Origin: Salinicola sp.
GTDB lineage: Bacteria; Pseudomonadota; Gammaproteobacteria; Pseudomonadales; Halomonadaceae
DNA: 46,419 nt
Direction of reading: 5' to 3'
Assembly: GCA_002695065.1 (NCBI GenBank)
Contig: NZNW01000067.1
Span: 1-46,419 of the forward strand
Shown here: positions 1 to 6,950 of the stretch, in pieces
How positions within the stretch are numbered: position 1 is the stretch's first letter
How the letters are laid out: every line of letters begins with the position of its first letter
The notes under the pieces: model-generated
The model's database searches: none
The model's input: the letters and a program-made list of their open reading frames with translations, nothing else
Told to the model about the DNA's origin: nothing
Program-made: the position numbers and the translations under genes

Positions 1-73
1 CGGTTCGAGACTCCAGCCAGTTGGCGCGTGATCGAACCGGGCCGGCGCGGTGGTGATGGGGGAATTGCAGGCC

Positions 74-97
74 AAAGCCCGCTCTCGTCGGGCTTTT
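74..97 (+). terminator. Intrinsic terminator at left edge
   Basis: A perfect 8-bp stem (74-81 pairs with 89-96, AAAGCCCG against CGGGCTTT) with a 7-nt loop ends in a short T run on the plus strand. It probably ends a transcript entering from the left. The first 73 bases hold no gene start I can support; they contain an inverted pair (1-8 with 32-39) of unknown meaning. Confidence 0.6.
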
Positions 98-156
98 GCC
101 GAGAGGCATCTGGTATAGACTGCTTATCGTTTCGTTTCCTGCGGAACCATTCCTTG

Positions 157-182
157 GCCCTGATTTCGATCGGGGCTTTTTT
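157..182 (+). terminator. Second tandem intrinsic terminator
   Basis: An 8-bp stem (157-164 with 169-176, one G-U pair) closed by a TTCG tetraloop is followed by six T residues. With the hairpin at 74-97 it forms a double terminator for a rightward gene outside the window. It lies just before the convergent stop of the leftward gene ending at 211. Confidence 0.7.
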
Positions 183-210
183 GCGGCTCGATTGGCCGTT
201 CACCACCGCC

Positions 211-687
211 TCAAGTGCGAAGCCAGCGATAGAGCAGTTTATAAAAAGCCGTGTCGGTCAGCTGGTGATATCTCGAGAGATCGCGTTTCTGGCCGAATTG
301 CAGTTCGGTGAAGTAGAACTCTCCTTCCGACTCGATGACCTCCTTGATGTCATCCTCATCGGAAGATGAATACAGCAGGATCCGGGAACCATGAAGGTAC
401 TGCTCCTCGGGAGCGACATGCAGCTTGCAACTGCCGAAAGAGAGCGTCAGTTCCTGGAGCGTCAGCTCGAAGGTTTGGTCGAATTTCTCCAGCGTGTGGG
501 TAATGTCGTCGTAGCGGCTATCGATGCCTTCCAGCCCCAGTGAATCGACCCATCCCTCGATATTCGCCTGCAACAGTCGCAGGTCTTCCTTCCGCGTTTC
601 CAACTCTTGCTCGAACGACGTCAGACGCTGTTGGCAGGCGCGGACCTCATCCTTGATATGGTTCTTCAACTGCTCGATGTCGACCAT
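211..687 (-). CDS. Hypothetical coiled-coil protein, 158 aa
   Basis: I do not recognise this family. The start at 687 is chosen over upstream ATGs at 729 and 747 because a purine-rich Shine-Dalgarno (GGGAAGAG) sits just before it. Residues about 5-50 are heptad-like and charged (coiled coil). The C-terminal half is acidic and mixed, with no signal peptide, membrane segment or cysteine cluster. It is probably cytosolic. It lies downstream of the zinc-ribbon pair on the same strand, but the terminator at 746-770 separates them, so it is likely transcribed alone. No function is proposed. Confidence 0.65.
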   Translation of the reverse strand: MVDIEQLKNHIKDEVRACQQRLTSFEQELETRKEDLRLLQANIEGWVDSLGLEGIDSRYDDITHTLEKFDQTFELTLQELTLSFGSCKLHVAPEEQYLHGSRILLYSSSDEDDIKEVIESEGEFYFTELQFGQKRDLSRYHQLTDTAFYKLLYRWLRT

Positions 688-745
688 GATCTCTTCCCTC
701 GCCAGAAGTTGTACGGATGTTTTTCTCATGATGATCGACCAACAC

Positions 746-770
746 AAAAAACCGCCTCATGAAGGCGGTT
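746..770 (-). terminator. Terminator of the zinc-ribbon operon
   Basis: An 8-bp stem (750-757 with 763-770, AACCGCCT against AGGCGGTT), read leftward, is followed by a T run. It lies 22 bp past the stop of the leftward gene at 792-986. Confidence 0.8.
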
Positions 771-791
771 CTTGGCAGTTGGTGTCTCATA

Positions 792-986
792 TCATGCCGC
801 TGCGGGTCGGTCTCCGGCGCGTAGCCTGGTGATGGCGCCAAGCGCCTTCTCCAGATCCAGCGTCCTGCACTTGAAGGCGCTGCAATTGGCGCAACGTACG
901 TTACTACCTTCCCGGTTGTTGACCGGTAGATGAAACTGCTGATGACCGCAAACGGAACAGGTGAGATCCAGAGTGACTTTGATCAT
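792..986 (-). CDS. Small zinc-ribbon protein, 64 aa (paralogue of 43954-44160)
   Basis: A 64-residue protein with two knuckles, CSVC at about residues 10-13 and CANC at about 32-35 followed by a further Cys, as in small zinc ribbons. A close paralogue lies beyond the prophage at 43954-44160; both share the opening pattern M-I-x-V-T-L-D-L-T-C-S and the block R-C-A-N-C. The start codon overlaps the stop of the upstream gene (ATGA at 986-983), so the two are translationally coupled. The role is unknown; such ribbons bind nucleic acid or protein partners. It lacks any membrane segment. Confidence 0.75.
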   Translation of the reverse strand: MIKVTLDLTCSVCGHQQFHLPVNNREGSNVRCANCSAFKCRTLDLEKALGAITRLRAGDRPAAA

Positions 987-1243
987 GCCGATTGCCTCAA
1001 TCTGAGGTGATGATCATTCAGGAGGTGCGGTGACGCACTTTCGCGCGACATTTTCAGTGTCAGGCTGCGACACTGGTTGAGAATCTGCACCGAGTAGCTG
1101 GGCGCGTGAGCGTCCATCCAGTGCCCGATAGTATCGAGAAATTCCCCACATTCGACGCAGCTGATCTCATCCCACTCGGCGTGCGATTCGAGCGAGAACG
1201 GTTGAGTGTGACCGCAACGGGTGCAAGCGATGGTGTCTTTCAC
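983..1243 (-). CDS. Small zinc-ribbon protein, 86 aa
   Basis: I start this gene at the GTG at 1243 because a strong Shine-Dalgarno (AAGGAGGG) lies 6 bp before it; a longer frame to 1354 has no ribosome site. The protein has CTRC at about residues 7-10 and CVEC at about 24-27, a zinc-ribbon arrangement, then a short helical tail with one further Cys. It overlaps the next gene by four bases (ATGA). The two form an operon ending at the terminator at 746-770. The function is unknown. The product resembles its partner in architecture only, not closely in sequence. Confidence 0.65.
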   Translation of the reverse strand: MKDTIACTRCGHTQPFSLESHAEWDEISCVECGEFLDTIGHWMDAHAPSYSVQILNQCRSLTLKMSRESASPHLLNDHHLRLRQSA

Positions 1244-1571
1244 GATCAGCCCTCCTTGGCTTAGATCTCCTGAACTGGCCAGGCGATGGCAATCCTTGCC
1301 GACTGGTGACGGGCGTCCCTGCCCGATGGATCCGGCTTTCCGTGCCGACTTCACGATTTCATGCTGGCACAGCGTTTTGTGCTGTACAAGGGTTGTACGG
1401 AAACGGAATTTGGGTCTTATTATCCTGCGTTAAACAGTGCATGGTAAGTCGCTGAATCCGCTAAGCCGCTCTCCATTCCTGCAAATTGCAATTTTTTGTA
1501 AATCGTTCGAGGCCCGAGATGGGGGCGCTCATTCCACGTGGATTCACACCGTTGTTAACGTTTTGTCATCT
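1244..1571. other. Intergenic region, promoters for both directions expected
   Basis: No gene is supported here. Read leftward, an A/T-rich GATAAT-like -10 around 1420-1425 could serve the zinc-ribbon operon. A 15-bp dyad, GTACAA-GGG-TTGTAC, lies at 1384-1398 and may be a regulator site. The stretch 1480-1505 is AT-rich and could be an upstream activation site for the small RNA that follows, but I see no convincing GacA/UvrY palindrome. Confidence 0.35.
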
Positions 1572-1703
1572 GTCGGGGACTAGAGTGTCGAGGTGATACC
1601 AGGATGGTATCGGCACGCAGGGAAGCGCGAAGCAGGAGGCTCGGTTCGATATCAGGGAAGATGGGTCAGTACCAGCGCTCAGCCGTGAGGCTTGGCGCTT
1701 TTT
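1572..1703 (+). ncRNA. Candidate CsrA/RsmA-sequestering small RNA
   Basis: Four consecutive hairpins present GGA in the loop. 1596-1600/1606-1610 (ATACC/GGTAT) carries loop AGGAT. 1616-1618/1625-1627 carries AGGGAA. 1631-1633/1639-1641 carries AGGAG. 1651-1653/1660-1662 carries AGGGAA. A further GGGGA lies at 1575-1579. An intrinsic terminator closes the segment at 1675-1703. Loop-exposed GGA repeated along a short RNA that ends in a terminator is the hallmark of CsrB/CsrC and RsmX/Y/Z RNAs, which titrate the translational regulator CsrA/RsmA. The 5' end is inferred and I found no clear promoter. Confidence 0.65.
1675..1703 (+). terminator. Intrinsic terminator of the candidate small RNA
   Basis: GCGC-x2-AGCC (1675-1684) pairs with GGCT-x2-GCGC (about 1689-1698), with one wobble and one mismatch, around a GTGA loop. 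Five T residues follow (1699-1703). It lies 131 bp before the next start codon, so it is not an attenuator of that gene at close range. Confidence 0.65.
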
Positions 1704-1834
1704 CGTTGCCGTCCGGCTCGGGTGGCTGGCGCGCTCGGATAGGGTGACATCGGATTGCCGGCATTCTTAATTGAACGTCGGAGGGGCGAGGACGCTATGC
1801 TTAGCGTCAGTGACCCATCAATTCGGAATCCCCC

Positions 1835-2971
1835 ATGAGTTCTCTAAGCCAACACAAAGCGTTCATTCTCTTGCTGACGCTGGTGTCCATCGCGTTCGTC
1901 TGGCTACTGTTGCCTTTCTACGGTGCCGTGCTGTGGGCCGTGATCCTGGCTATCCTCTTCCAACCCATGCATCGCCGTCTGGTCATCCGACTCAAGGGCC
2001 GGAACAACTGGGCCGCGCTCATCAGCGTGATGGCGTGCGTGTTCATCGTCATCCTCCCCATGTCGTTGATTTTCGGTGCCCTGGTACGTGAGGGGGCCAG
2101 CGTGTACCAGCGCGTGGGCAGCGGCGATATCGACTTCAACCAGTACATGCAGCAGTTCCAGGGATCGCTACCGGTTTCGGTTCAGAGCTGGCTGGGGGAT
2201 GCGGGCTTCGGGAGCTTGTCCGATATCAGCAACCGGCTGGCTTCGGCTCTCGAGCAGGGGAGCCGGCTGATCGCCACGCATATGCTGAGCATCGGGCAGA
2301 ACACGCTCCAGTTCCTGGTCAGTGCCGGGATCATGCTCTATCTGCTGTTCTTCCTGTTCCGGGACGGGCGCTCGCTCGGACAGCTGATACGCACGACGAT
2401 CCCCTTGAGCGACGAGTACACCTACAAGCTGATCGAGAAGTTCACTGCCGTGGTGCGTTCCACCGTGAAAGGCAATGTGATCATCGCCATCGTCCAGGGC
2501 GCGATCGGGGGCGTGGCGTTCTGGGCGCTGGGTATCGAAGCCGCGCTGCTGTGGGGTGTGATGATGGCGTTCCTGTCGTTGCTGCCGGCGATCGGCTCGG
2601 CGATCGTCTGGGTTCCGGTGGCTGCCTACCTGCTGCTCAGCGGGGCCTACGTGAAAGGCGTGATCCTGGTCTTCGTCGGCGTGGTGGTCATCGGGCTCGT
2701 CGACAATTTCCTGCGCCCGCCGCTGGTGGGCAAGGAGACCAAGCTGCCCGATTACGTGGTGCTGATTTCCACCGTCGGCGGGATGACGCTGATGGGGATC
2801 AACGGGTTCGTGCTCGGCCCGCTCATCGCCGCGCTGTTCATCGTCGTCTGGTCGCTGTTCCGACAGGAGCAGCAGCAGGAGGCCGAGATGTCGTCACGCG
2901 AGAGCGTGGCGAACGAGGCGAACGAGGCGATGCCCGAATCTCGCGGGCGCGGGACATCGGTGGATGGCTAG
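1835..2971 (+). CDS. AI-2E/PerM (UPF0118) family transporter
   Basis: A 378-residue inner-membrane protein of the AI-2E transporter family (YdiK/PerM type). An N-terminal pair of hydrophobic helices is followed by a soluble region (about residues 85-150) and then five to six hydrophobic segments through about residue 345, the usual length and topology. The tail is charged and low-complexity, rich in Glu and Ala. Family members export small molecules or act as Na+/H+ antiporters, so the substrate cannot be read from sequence. It is followed 51 bp later by an outer-membrane efflux protein on the same strand and could be co-transcribed with it. Confidence 0.85.
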   Translation: MSSLSQHKAFILLLTLVSIAFVWLLLPFYGAVLWAVILAILFQPMHRRLVIRLKGRNNWAALISVMACVFIVILPMSLIFGALVREGASVYQRVGSGDIDFNQYMQQFQGSLPVSVQSWLGDAGFGSLSDISNRLASALEQGSRLIATHMLSIGQNTLQFLVSAGIMLYLLFFLFRDGRSLGQLIRTTIPLSDEYTYKLIEKFTAVVRSTVKGNVIIAIVQGAIGGVAFWALGIEAALLWGVMMAFLSLLPAIGSAIVWVPVAAYLLLSGAYVKGVILVFVGVVVIGLVDNFLRPPLVGKETKLPDYVVLISTVGGMTLMGINGFVLGPLIAALFIVVWSLFRQEQQQEAEMSSRESVANEANEAMPESRGRGTSVDG

Positions 2972-3022
2972 GCGCGACTATTGTTATAGTGCTAACTAAG
3001 TTTCGGGTTTTTCAGGACACGG

Positions 3023-4519
3023 ATGTCTGACTTCTTTCCCTCTCCCGGCACCACGGCCCGATGGGTCGTCGGTGCCACACTTGCCGGAATCCTACTGGGC
3101 GGCTGTGCCAACTATGCGGGGATCGAGCCGCAGCAGACGCTCACGCCCATCAGCCGATTGAGTGCGAACCAGGTGCTTGGCCGCTCACCGGTATCGCCGG
3201 CCGCATGGCCCGATGTCGACTGGTGGAAGCGCCTTGGCGATCCCACCCTCGACGCGCTGATCCAGGAAGCCCTGAGCGACTCCCCGGACATCGCCGTGGC
3301 ACAGGCGAGGCTGCGCTCCGCCAACGCTGCCATCGCCTCGGCAAGGGCCGGCCAACTGCCCAGCGTCGATGCCTCGGCTGAAATCTCGCGCTCCCGTGTC
3401 TCCAAGGTCGAGGATCCGCTCGGACAGGGCAACTTCTACTCTACCTCGCGATCGTTGCTGCTCTCCTTCGACTACGACCTCGATCTCTGGGGCGGCGCCC
3501 GTGCCGCCTGGGAGGCCGCGCTGGGAGAGGCCCGCGCCCAGGAGATCGAGTATCGCGCCGCCGGATTGACGCTATCGGCCAACGTGGCGCGCGCCTACGT
3601 CAGTCTCGCCGACGCCTATGCCCGCCGCGATGTCGCCCAGCGCCAACTGGACCGGGCCCTGCGGATCAACGACATCAACGACGAACTGCTCCAGGCCGGG
3701 CTCAACAATCAGACCCAGAGCCTGCAGTCGCGGGTGACTGCCGCCAGCGCACGCCAGGCGCTGGAGTCGGCGCAGCAGTCGATCCGCAGCGAGCGCATCT
3801 CCCTGGCCATTCTGCTGGGCAAGGGGCCGGACCGTGGCGAGACGATCCCGCAGCCCGACGCGCTGTCGCCTGCCATTGCCGCGCTGCCCAGCGTGATCCC
3901 TGCCGACCTGATCGGCCATCGGCCGGATGTCGTCGCCGCACGCTGGCGGGTCGAAGCCGCCTCGCGAAGCATCGACTCGGCCAAGGCGCAGTTCTACCCC
4001 AACATCAATCTCTCGGCGATGGCGGGGTTTCGCTCGGTGCTGGGGGATTACTTCTTCAGTGAAGCGGCCAAGTCAGGCAGCGTCACACCCGCCATCTCGC
4101 TGCCCATCTTCGACGGTGGCCGGCTTCGCGCCAACCTGGAAAGCACCGATGCCGAGTACGATCTGGCCGTGGCGCAGTACAACAAGACCATCGTCTCCGC
4201 GCTGGGGGAAGTCGCGGACGACGTCACCACGCTGCAATCGCTGGAGCGTCAGCGCCAGAGCCAGCAGCAGGCCCTGGCGAGCGCCCGTTCCGCCTACGGG
4301 CTGGCCGAAGAGCGCTACCGTGCCGGGCTGGCAGATTATCTCGACGTGCTCAGCAGCGAGCAGCAGTTGCTATCGGCCGAGCAGAGCCTGACCCAGATCA
4401 ACACCCAACGCCTCGACCGCTCGGTGCAGCTCGTCCAGGCGCTGGGTGGCGGTCTCGCGCTGGACGCCAGCGCACTGCCGGGCGGCGATGGCGTGGCCGC
4501 TGCGCCCGGCGCGGAATGA
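3023..4519 (+). CDS. NodT/TolC-family outer-membrane efflux lipoprotein
   Basis: A 498-residue outer-membrane factor of the NodT class, the exit duct of tripartite RND or MFS efflux pumps. The signal peptide ends in a lipobox (L-G-G-C, lipidated Cys28). Two TolC repeats (outer membrane efflux protein domains) follow, about residues 75-260 and 285-475, with the usual Ala/Gln-rich coiled helices. No inner-membrane pump or adaptor gene lies beside it in this window, only an AI-2E-type permease upstream, so it may work with a pump encoded elsewhere. The C-terminal tail is Gly/Ala-rich. It is complete and of normal length. Confidence 0.9.
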   Translation: MSDFFPSPGTTARWVVGATLAGILLGGCANYAGIEPQQTLTPISRLSANQVLGRSPVSPAAWPDVDWWKRLGDPTLDALIQEALSDSPDIAVAQARLRSANAAIASARAGQLPSVDASAEISRSRVSKVEDPLGQGNFYSTSRSLLLSFDYDLDLWGGARAAWEAALGEARAQEIEYRAAGLTLSANVARAYVSLADAYARRDVAQRQLDRALRINDINDELLQAGLNNQTQSLQSRVTAASARQALESAQQSIRSERISLAILLGKGPDRGETIPQPDALSPAIAALPSVIPADLIGHRPDVVAARWRVEAASRSIDSAKAQFYPNINLSAMAGFRSVLGDYFFSEAAKSGSVTPAISLPIFDGGRLRANLESTDAEYDLAVAQYNKTIVSALGEVADDVTTLQSLERQRQSQQQALASARSAYGLAEERYRAGLADYLDVLSSEQQLLSAEQSLTQINTQRLDRSVQLVQALGGGLALDASALPGGDGVAAAPGAE

Positions 4520-4610
4520 GCGCGCTGTTGAATCAGGCACGGCGGGCGATACCGGAAGCCTCGCCCCAGTTGTCCGCCACGGGTTTGGTGATTATGATAG
4601 GCGCCGCCTG

Positions 4611-4686
4611 GCCGGTATAGCTCAGCTGGCAGAGCAACGCATTCGTAATGCGTAGGTCGGTGGTTCGAGTCCACTTACCGGCACCA
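4611..4686 (+). tRNA. tRNA-Thr (anticodon CGT)
   Basis: A 76-nt cloverleaf with a 7-bp acceptor stem (GCCGGTA with TACCGGC) and encoded ACCA end. The anticodon stem ACGCA/TGCGT closes loop TTCGTAA, with anticodon CGT at 4644-4646 (reads ACG, threonine), and the T arm has GGTTCGAGTCC. Its 3' 48 bases, from the anticodon stem onward, belong to the prophage attachment core, so the gene is kept whole by phage-supplied sequence. Confidence 0.97.
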
Positions 4687-4688
4687 GG
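4639..4688 (+). repeat. attL, 50-bp attachment core
   Basis: This copy is identical to 42626-42675 over 50 bp; the flanking bases differ on both sides (C/T before, C/T after). It covers the tRNA-Thr 3' half from the anticodon stem to the CCA end plus GG. Confidence 0.95.
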
Positions 4689-4780
4689 CATATCAAGGGT
4701 TTGCGCCCGATCCTGCCTAGTATCACTTCCTTTTTATCCAGTATTTGGCACACTTGCGGTACATCTCCGCAGGTAACGCT

Positions 4781-5746
4781 ATGGCTACGTTCCAAAAACG
4801 CTCCGGCTCTTGGCGAGCGATCATCCGTAAGAAAGGCTATCCCCAAGTCAGCGCCACGTTCGACACGAAGGCCCAGGCAGAGCGATGGGCGAAGCAGATC
4901 GAAACCGAGATGAGCCAGGCCAGGTTCGTCGATACTCGCGAGGCCGACGCGCTGACAATCGCGGCGGCGCTCGAGCGTTACGAGCGGGAGATCTCGGTCC
5001 ACAAGAAGAGCTATCGGAACGAGCGGTCGCGGCTGGCGATCCTCGCCCGAGATCTCGGACGGTTCACGCTGTCGACTCTCCGCTCGTCTGATGTCGCGCT
5101 ATACCGGGATCAACGTCTCGAAGTCGCGTCGGGTTCGACGGTTCGCCGCGACCTGGCGTTGCTGTCGCACCTCTACACTATCGCGATCAAGGAATGGGGG
5201 ATGCCCGTCGACAATCCGTGCGCGAAGATCCGGAAGCCGAAGCTCAACAAGGATCGCGAACGGCGGGTAACCGATGACGAACTGACTGCGATTCTGGAGG
5301 CCGCTGGTGTCCTTCATGCGGAAATGCCGCGTCTGATCACGTTGGCCGTCGAGAGCGGCATGCGGAGGGGAGAGCTGATTGGGCTGAAACGGTCGGACGT
5401 GAGGGCGAGTGTGGCCTACTTGGCCGAGACGAAAAATGGCACCAGTCGAGCGGTGCCTCTTTCGCGAGCGGCCCGCGCGGCGGTCGAAGCGCTACCGGCG
5501 AGGCTGGATGGTCAGCTCTTCTCGTTGCGGCCTGATACAGTCACGCACTATTTCGAGAAGAGCTGTAAAGCGGCGGAGGTTGAGGGGCTCCGGTTTCACG
5601 ATCTGCGGCACGAGGCGACGTCGCGATTCTTCGAGAAAGGGCTCAACATCATGGAGGTCGCCGCGATCACTGGTCACAAGGATTTGCGGATGCTGCGGCG
5701 ATATACCCACCTCAACCCCTCAGCGCTTGCGGAGAAGCTGGGGTAG
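4781..5746 (+). CDS. int: Tyrosine-recombinase integrase
   Basis: A 321-residue site-specific recombinase that integrates and excises the phage at tRNA-Thr. It has an N-terminal arm-binding region (about 1-50), a core-binding SAM-like domain (about 55-140) and a catalytic domain (about 160-321). Catalytic residues visible are Arg195 (G-M-R-R-G-E), Lys218, His273-x2-Arg276, His299 and nucleophile Tyr308. I start at 4781 because AGGTAA precedes it at good spacing; the frame stays open 36 bp upstream. It lies 92 bp inside attL and reads into the prophage. Its 3' end overlaps the convergent HTH gene by 35 bp. Confidence 0.93.
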   Translation: MATFQKRSGSWRAIIRKKGYPQVSATFDTKAQAERWAKQIETEMSQARFVDTREADALTIAAALERYEREISVHKKSYRNERSRLAILARDLGRFTLSTLRSSDVALYRDQRLEVASGSTVRRDLALLSHLYTIAIKEWGMPVDNPCAKIRKPKLNKDRERRVTDDELTAILEAAGVLHAEMPRLITLAVESGMRRGELIGLKRSDVRASVAYLAETKNGTSRAVPLSRAARAAVEALPARLDGQLFSLRPDTVTHYFEKSCKAAEVEGLRFHDLRHEATSRFFEKGLNIMEVAAITGHKDLRMLRRYTHLNPSALAEKLG

Positions 5747-5990
5747 CGCGAGGTCGGCCAGGGCGCCGGCGCGGCTCTGCTGGCGCTGTCGCTTCTTCCG
5801 CATCCAAGTTCTCGAGCCAGTCCATTACCCGCGAGCGCTTCCACGCCCAGAGCCGCCCGACTTTGAATCGCCCCGGCGGCAGTGCGTCGCTCTCCCGCTT
5901 GATGAGGTTGGTAACCGCCTGCTGCGATTTGCCCATTAGCTGCGCCACGTCCGACGCGTAAAGGATCTCAGCCTGGTGATATCTCATCAT
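5712..5990 (-). CDS. Helix-turn-helix protein, excisionase-like
   Basis: A 92-residue protein with an N-terminal MerR/AlpA-type winged helix (about residues 8-60). The recognition helix region contains S-Q-Q-A-V-T-N-L-I-K and the wing G-R-L-W-A-W-K. The tail is basic, Pro/Arg-rich and probably unstructured. Position next to int suggests a directionality factor (Xis/Cox role), but this is inferred. It is the last gene of the leftward early operon. Its start overlaps the previous stop by four bases (ATGA), and its end runs antisense across the last 35 bp of int. ATG codons at 5990 and 5987 are both possible starts. Confidence 0.65.
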   Translation of the reverse strand: MMRYHQAEILYASDVAQLMGKSQQAVTNLIKRESDALPPGRFKVGRLWAWKRSRVMDWLENLDAEEATAPAEPRRRPGRPRATPASPQALRG

Positions 5991-6268
5991 GAGCGGTCTC
6001 CCTGGTCATTGGGGCGGCGAGCTCGCCACCGATTGAATCGGTTCTGAATCAGCCGGAACGTCGCGCCGGCCTGCTGGTTGGTATCGAGTTCGGCGCGGCT
6101 CGCGATGCGGCACGCCTTCCGGATCCAGTCGCCGGCGTCCTGTTCGCTGTGTGTGCCGTCCGGCACGTCCGCGCCGAACTTGGCGCGGGCTCGCTGATCC
6201 AGGTAGCGCCTGAAAGCTGGATCCCGGCAGAGAATCCCCGCGGCGCGGGCATGGTGATTGCCAGCCAT
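5987..6268 (-). CDS. Phage early protein of unknown function, 93 aa
   Basis: This basic 93-residue protein contains the sequence block A-G-I-L-C-R-D-P-A-F-R-R-Y-L and an Arg/Trp-rich end. No membrane segment, signal or zinc motif is seen. It overlaps the downstream HTH gene by four bases and follows a small membrane protein 11 bp away, so it is a full member of the early operon. The composition suggests a nucleic-acid or replication-associated role, but I cannot name the family. Confidence 0.55.
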   Translation of the reverse strand: MAGNHHARAAGILCRDPAFRRYLDQRARAKFGADVPDGTHSEQDAGDWIRKACRIASRAELDTNQQAGATFRLIQNRFNRWRARRPNDQGDRS

Positions 6269-6279
6269 CGTTCGACCTC

Positions 6280-6495
6280 TCAGTACTGGTACCGGCCCGG
6301 CATCGCCGGGCGCGGATCGGTAATGGTCATGTCCGCCGTCTCGGCGCGACCAGTCGCGTGGATCTCAATCACTTCGATGCGTGGCATGAAGCGAGAAGCC
6401 AGCGCGGTTCCGAGCTGAAGAGCGACGCCGATCGCGAGCGCGAAGATCAGCAAGGCCGCGACTTTCGCCGGCCGCTTGATACGTTCACCGAACAT
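6280..6495 (-). CDS. Small single-pass membrane protein, 71 aa
   Basis: One clear hydrophobic helix (about residues 10-33) follows a basic N-terminus (K-R-P-A-K), predicting an inner-membrane anchor with a short external domain. I do not recognise the family. It overlaps the upstream DksA-like gene by 11 bp, so it is translated as part of the early operon. Small membrane proteins in this part of temperate phages can act in superinfection exclusion, but nothing here proves that. Confidence 0.5.
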   Translation of the reverse strand: MFGERIKRPAKVAALLIFALAIGVALQLGTALASRFMPRIEVIEIHATGRAETADMTITDPRPAMPGRYQY

Positions 6496-6706
6496 GGCGC
6501 CCCCTGGCTTCGCGGATCGACTGGCAATCGATGCAGGTGGTGGCCCAGGGCGCGGCCTGGCGCCGGGCTTTCGGGATCTCGGTGCCGCATTCCTCGCAGT
6601 CGGTATCCATCGCGCCGGCGACGGTCACCGGTAGCTGGTGTCGAGCGAGCGAGTGGGCGAGGTGGCGCTCGATGATGTCACCGGCGTTGTCGGCGATATC
6701 AGCCAT
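6485..6706 (-). CDS. TraR/DksA-type C4 zinc-finger protein
   Basis: A 73-residue protein with the short TraR/DksA pattern: an N-terminal helix (A-D-I-A-D-N-A-G), then C-E-E-C-G-T-E-I-P-K-A-R-R and C-I-D-C, giving a C4 zinc finger at about residues 37-61. Phage-borne TraR-like proteins bind in the RNA polymerase secondary channel and reprogramme host promoters without needing the long DksA coiled coil. Family known; the target is not visible. It overlaps neighbours on both sides (8 and 11 bp), which places it firmly inside the early operon. Confidence 0.8.
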   Translation of the reverse strand: MADIADNAGDIIERHLAHSLARHQLPVTVAGAMDTDCEECGTEIPKARRQAAPWATTCIDCQSIREARGRHVR

Positions 6707-6914
6707 GGTTGAGTTCCTCCACGGTCTGGCTGTCGCGGTACGCGCAGCGGTGACTGGTGACGGCCTGGCGTAGCGCTTCCTCGCTGTCGAAGGCGATCAC
6801 CATGGCGTAGCGGTGACGGGTTTCGCCTGTATTGGGTGCCAGTACGGCGAGTTCGCCGGCGTCCTGCAGGGTGCCGCGCGGTACCGCGCGATCGGTGTGT
6901 TGCTGGGTTTGCAT
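6699..6914 (-). CDS. Early hypothetical protein, 71 aa
   Basis: A soluble 71-residue protein with a beta-rich centre (R-Y-A-M-V-I-A-F-D-S-E-E) and no cysteine cluster, signal or membrane helix. The family is not recognised. It lies 36 bp after the end of the replication gene A and overlaps the DksA-like gene by 8 bp. The sequence V-I-A-F-D-S-E-E-A-L-R could be the second half of a small alpha-beta fold. No function is proposed. Confidence 0.5.
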   Translation of the reverse strand: MQTQQHTDRAVPRGTLQDAGELAVLAPNTGETRHRYAMVIAFDSEEALRQAVTSHRCAYRDSQTVEELNHG

Positions 6915-6950
6915 CCTCTCTCCTTCAGCGCCTGCGTGGCACGGTTGTTG

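Noticed and set aside
1-39. T-arm-like GGTTCGA near the left edge, possible tRNA end
   Set aside because: No acceptor stem or CCA follows, and the motif instead pairs with 32-39 as a simple inverted repeat.
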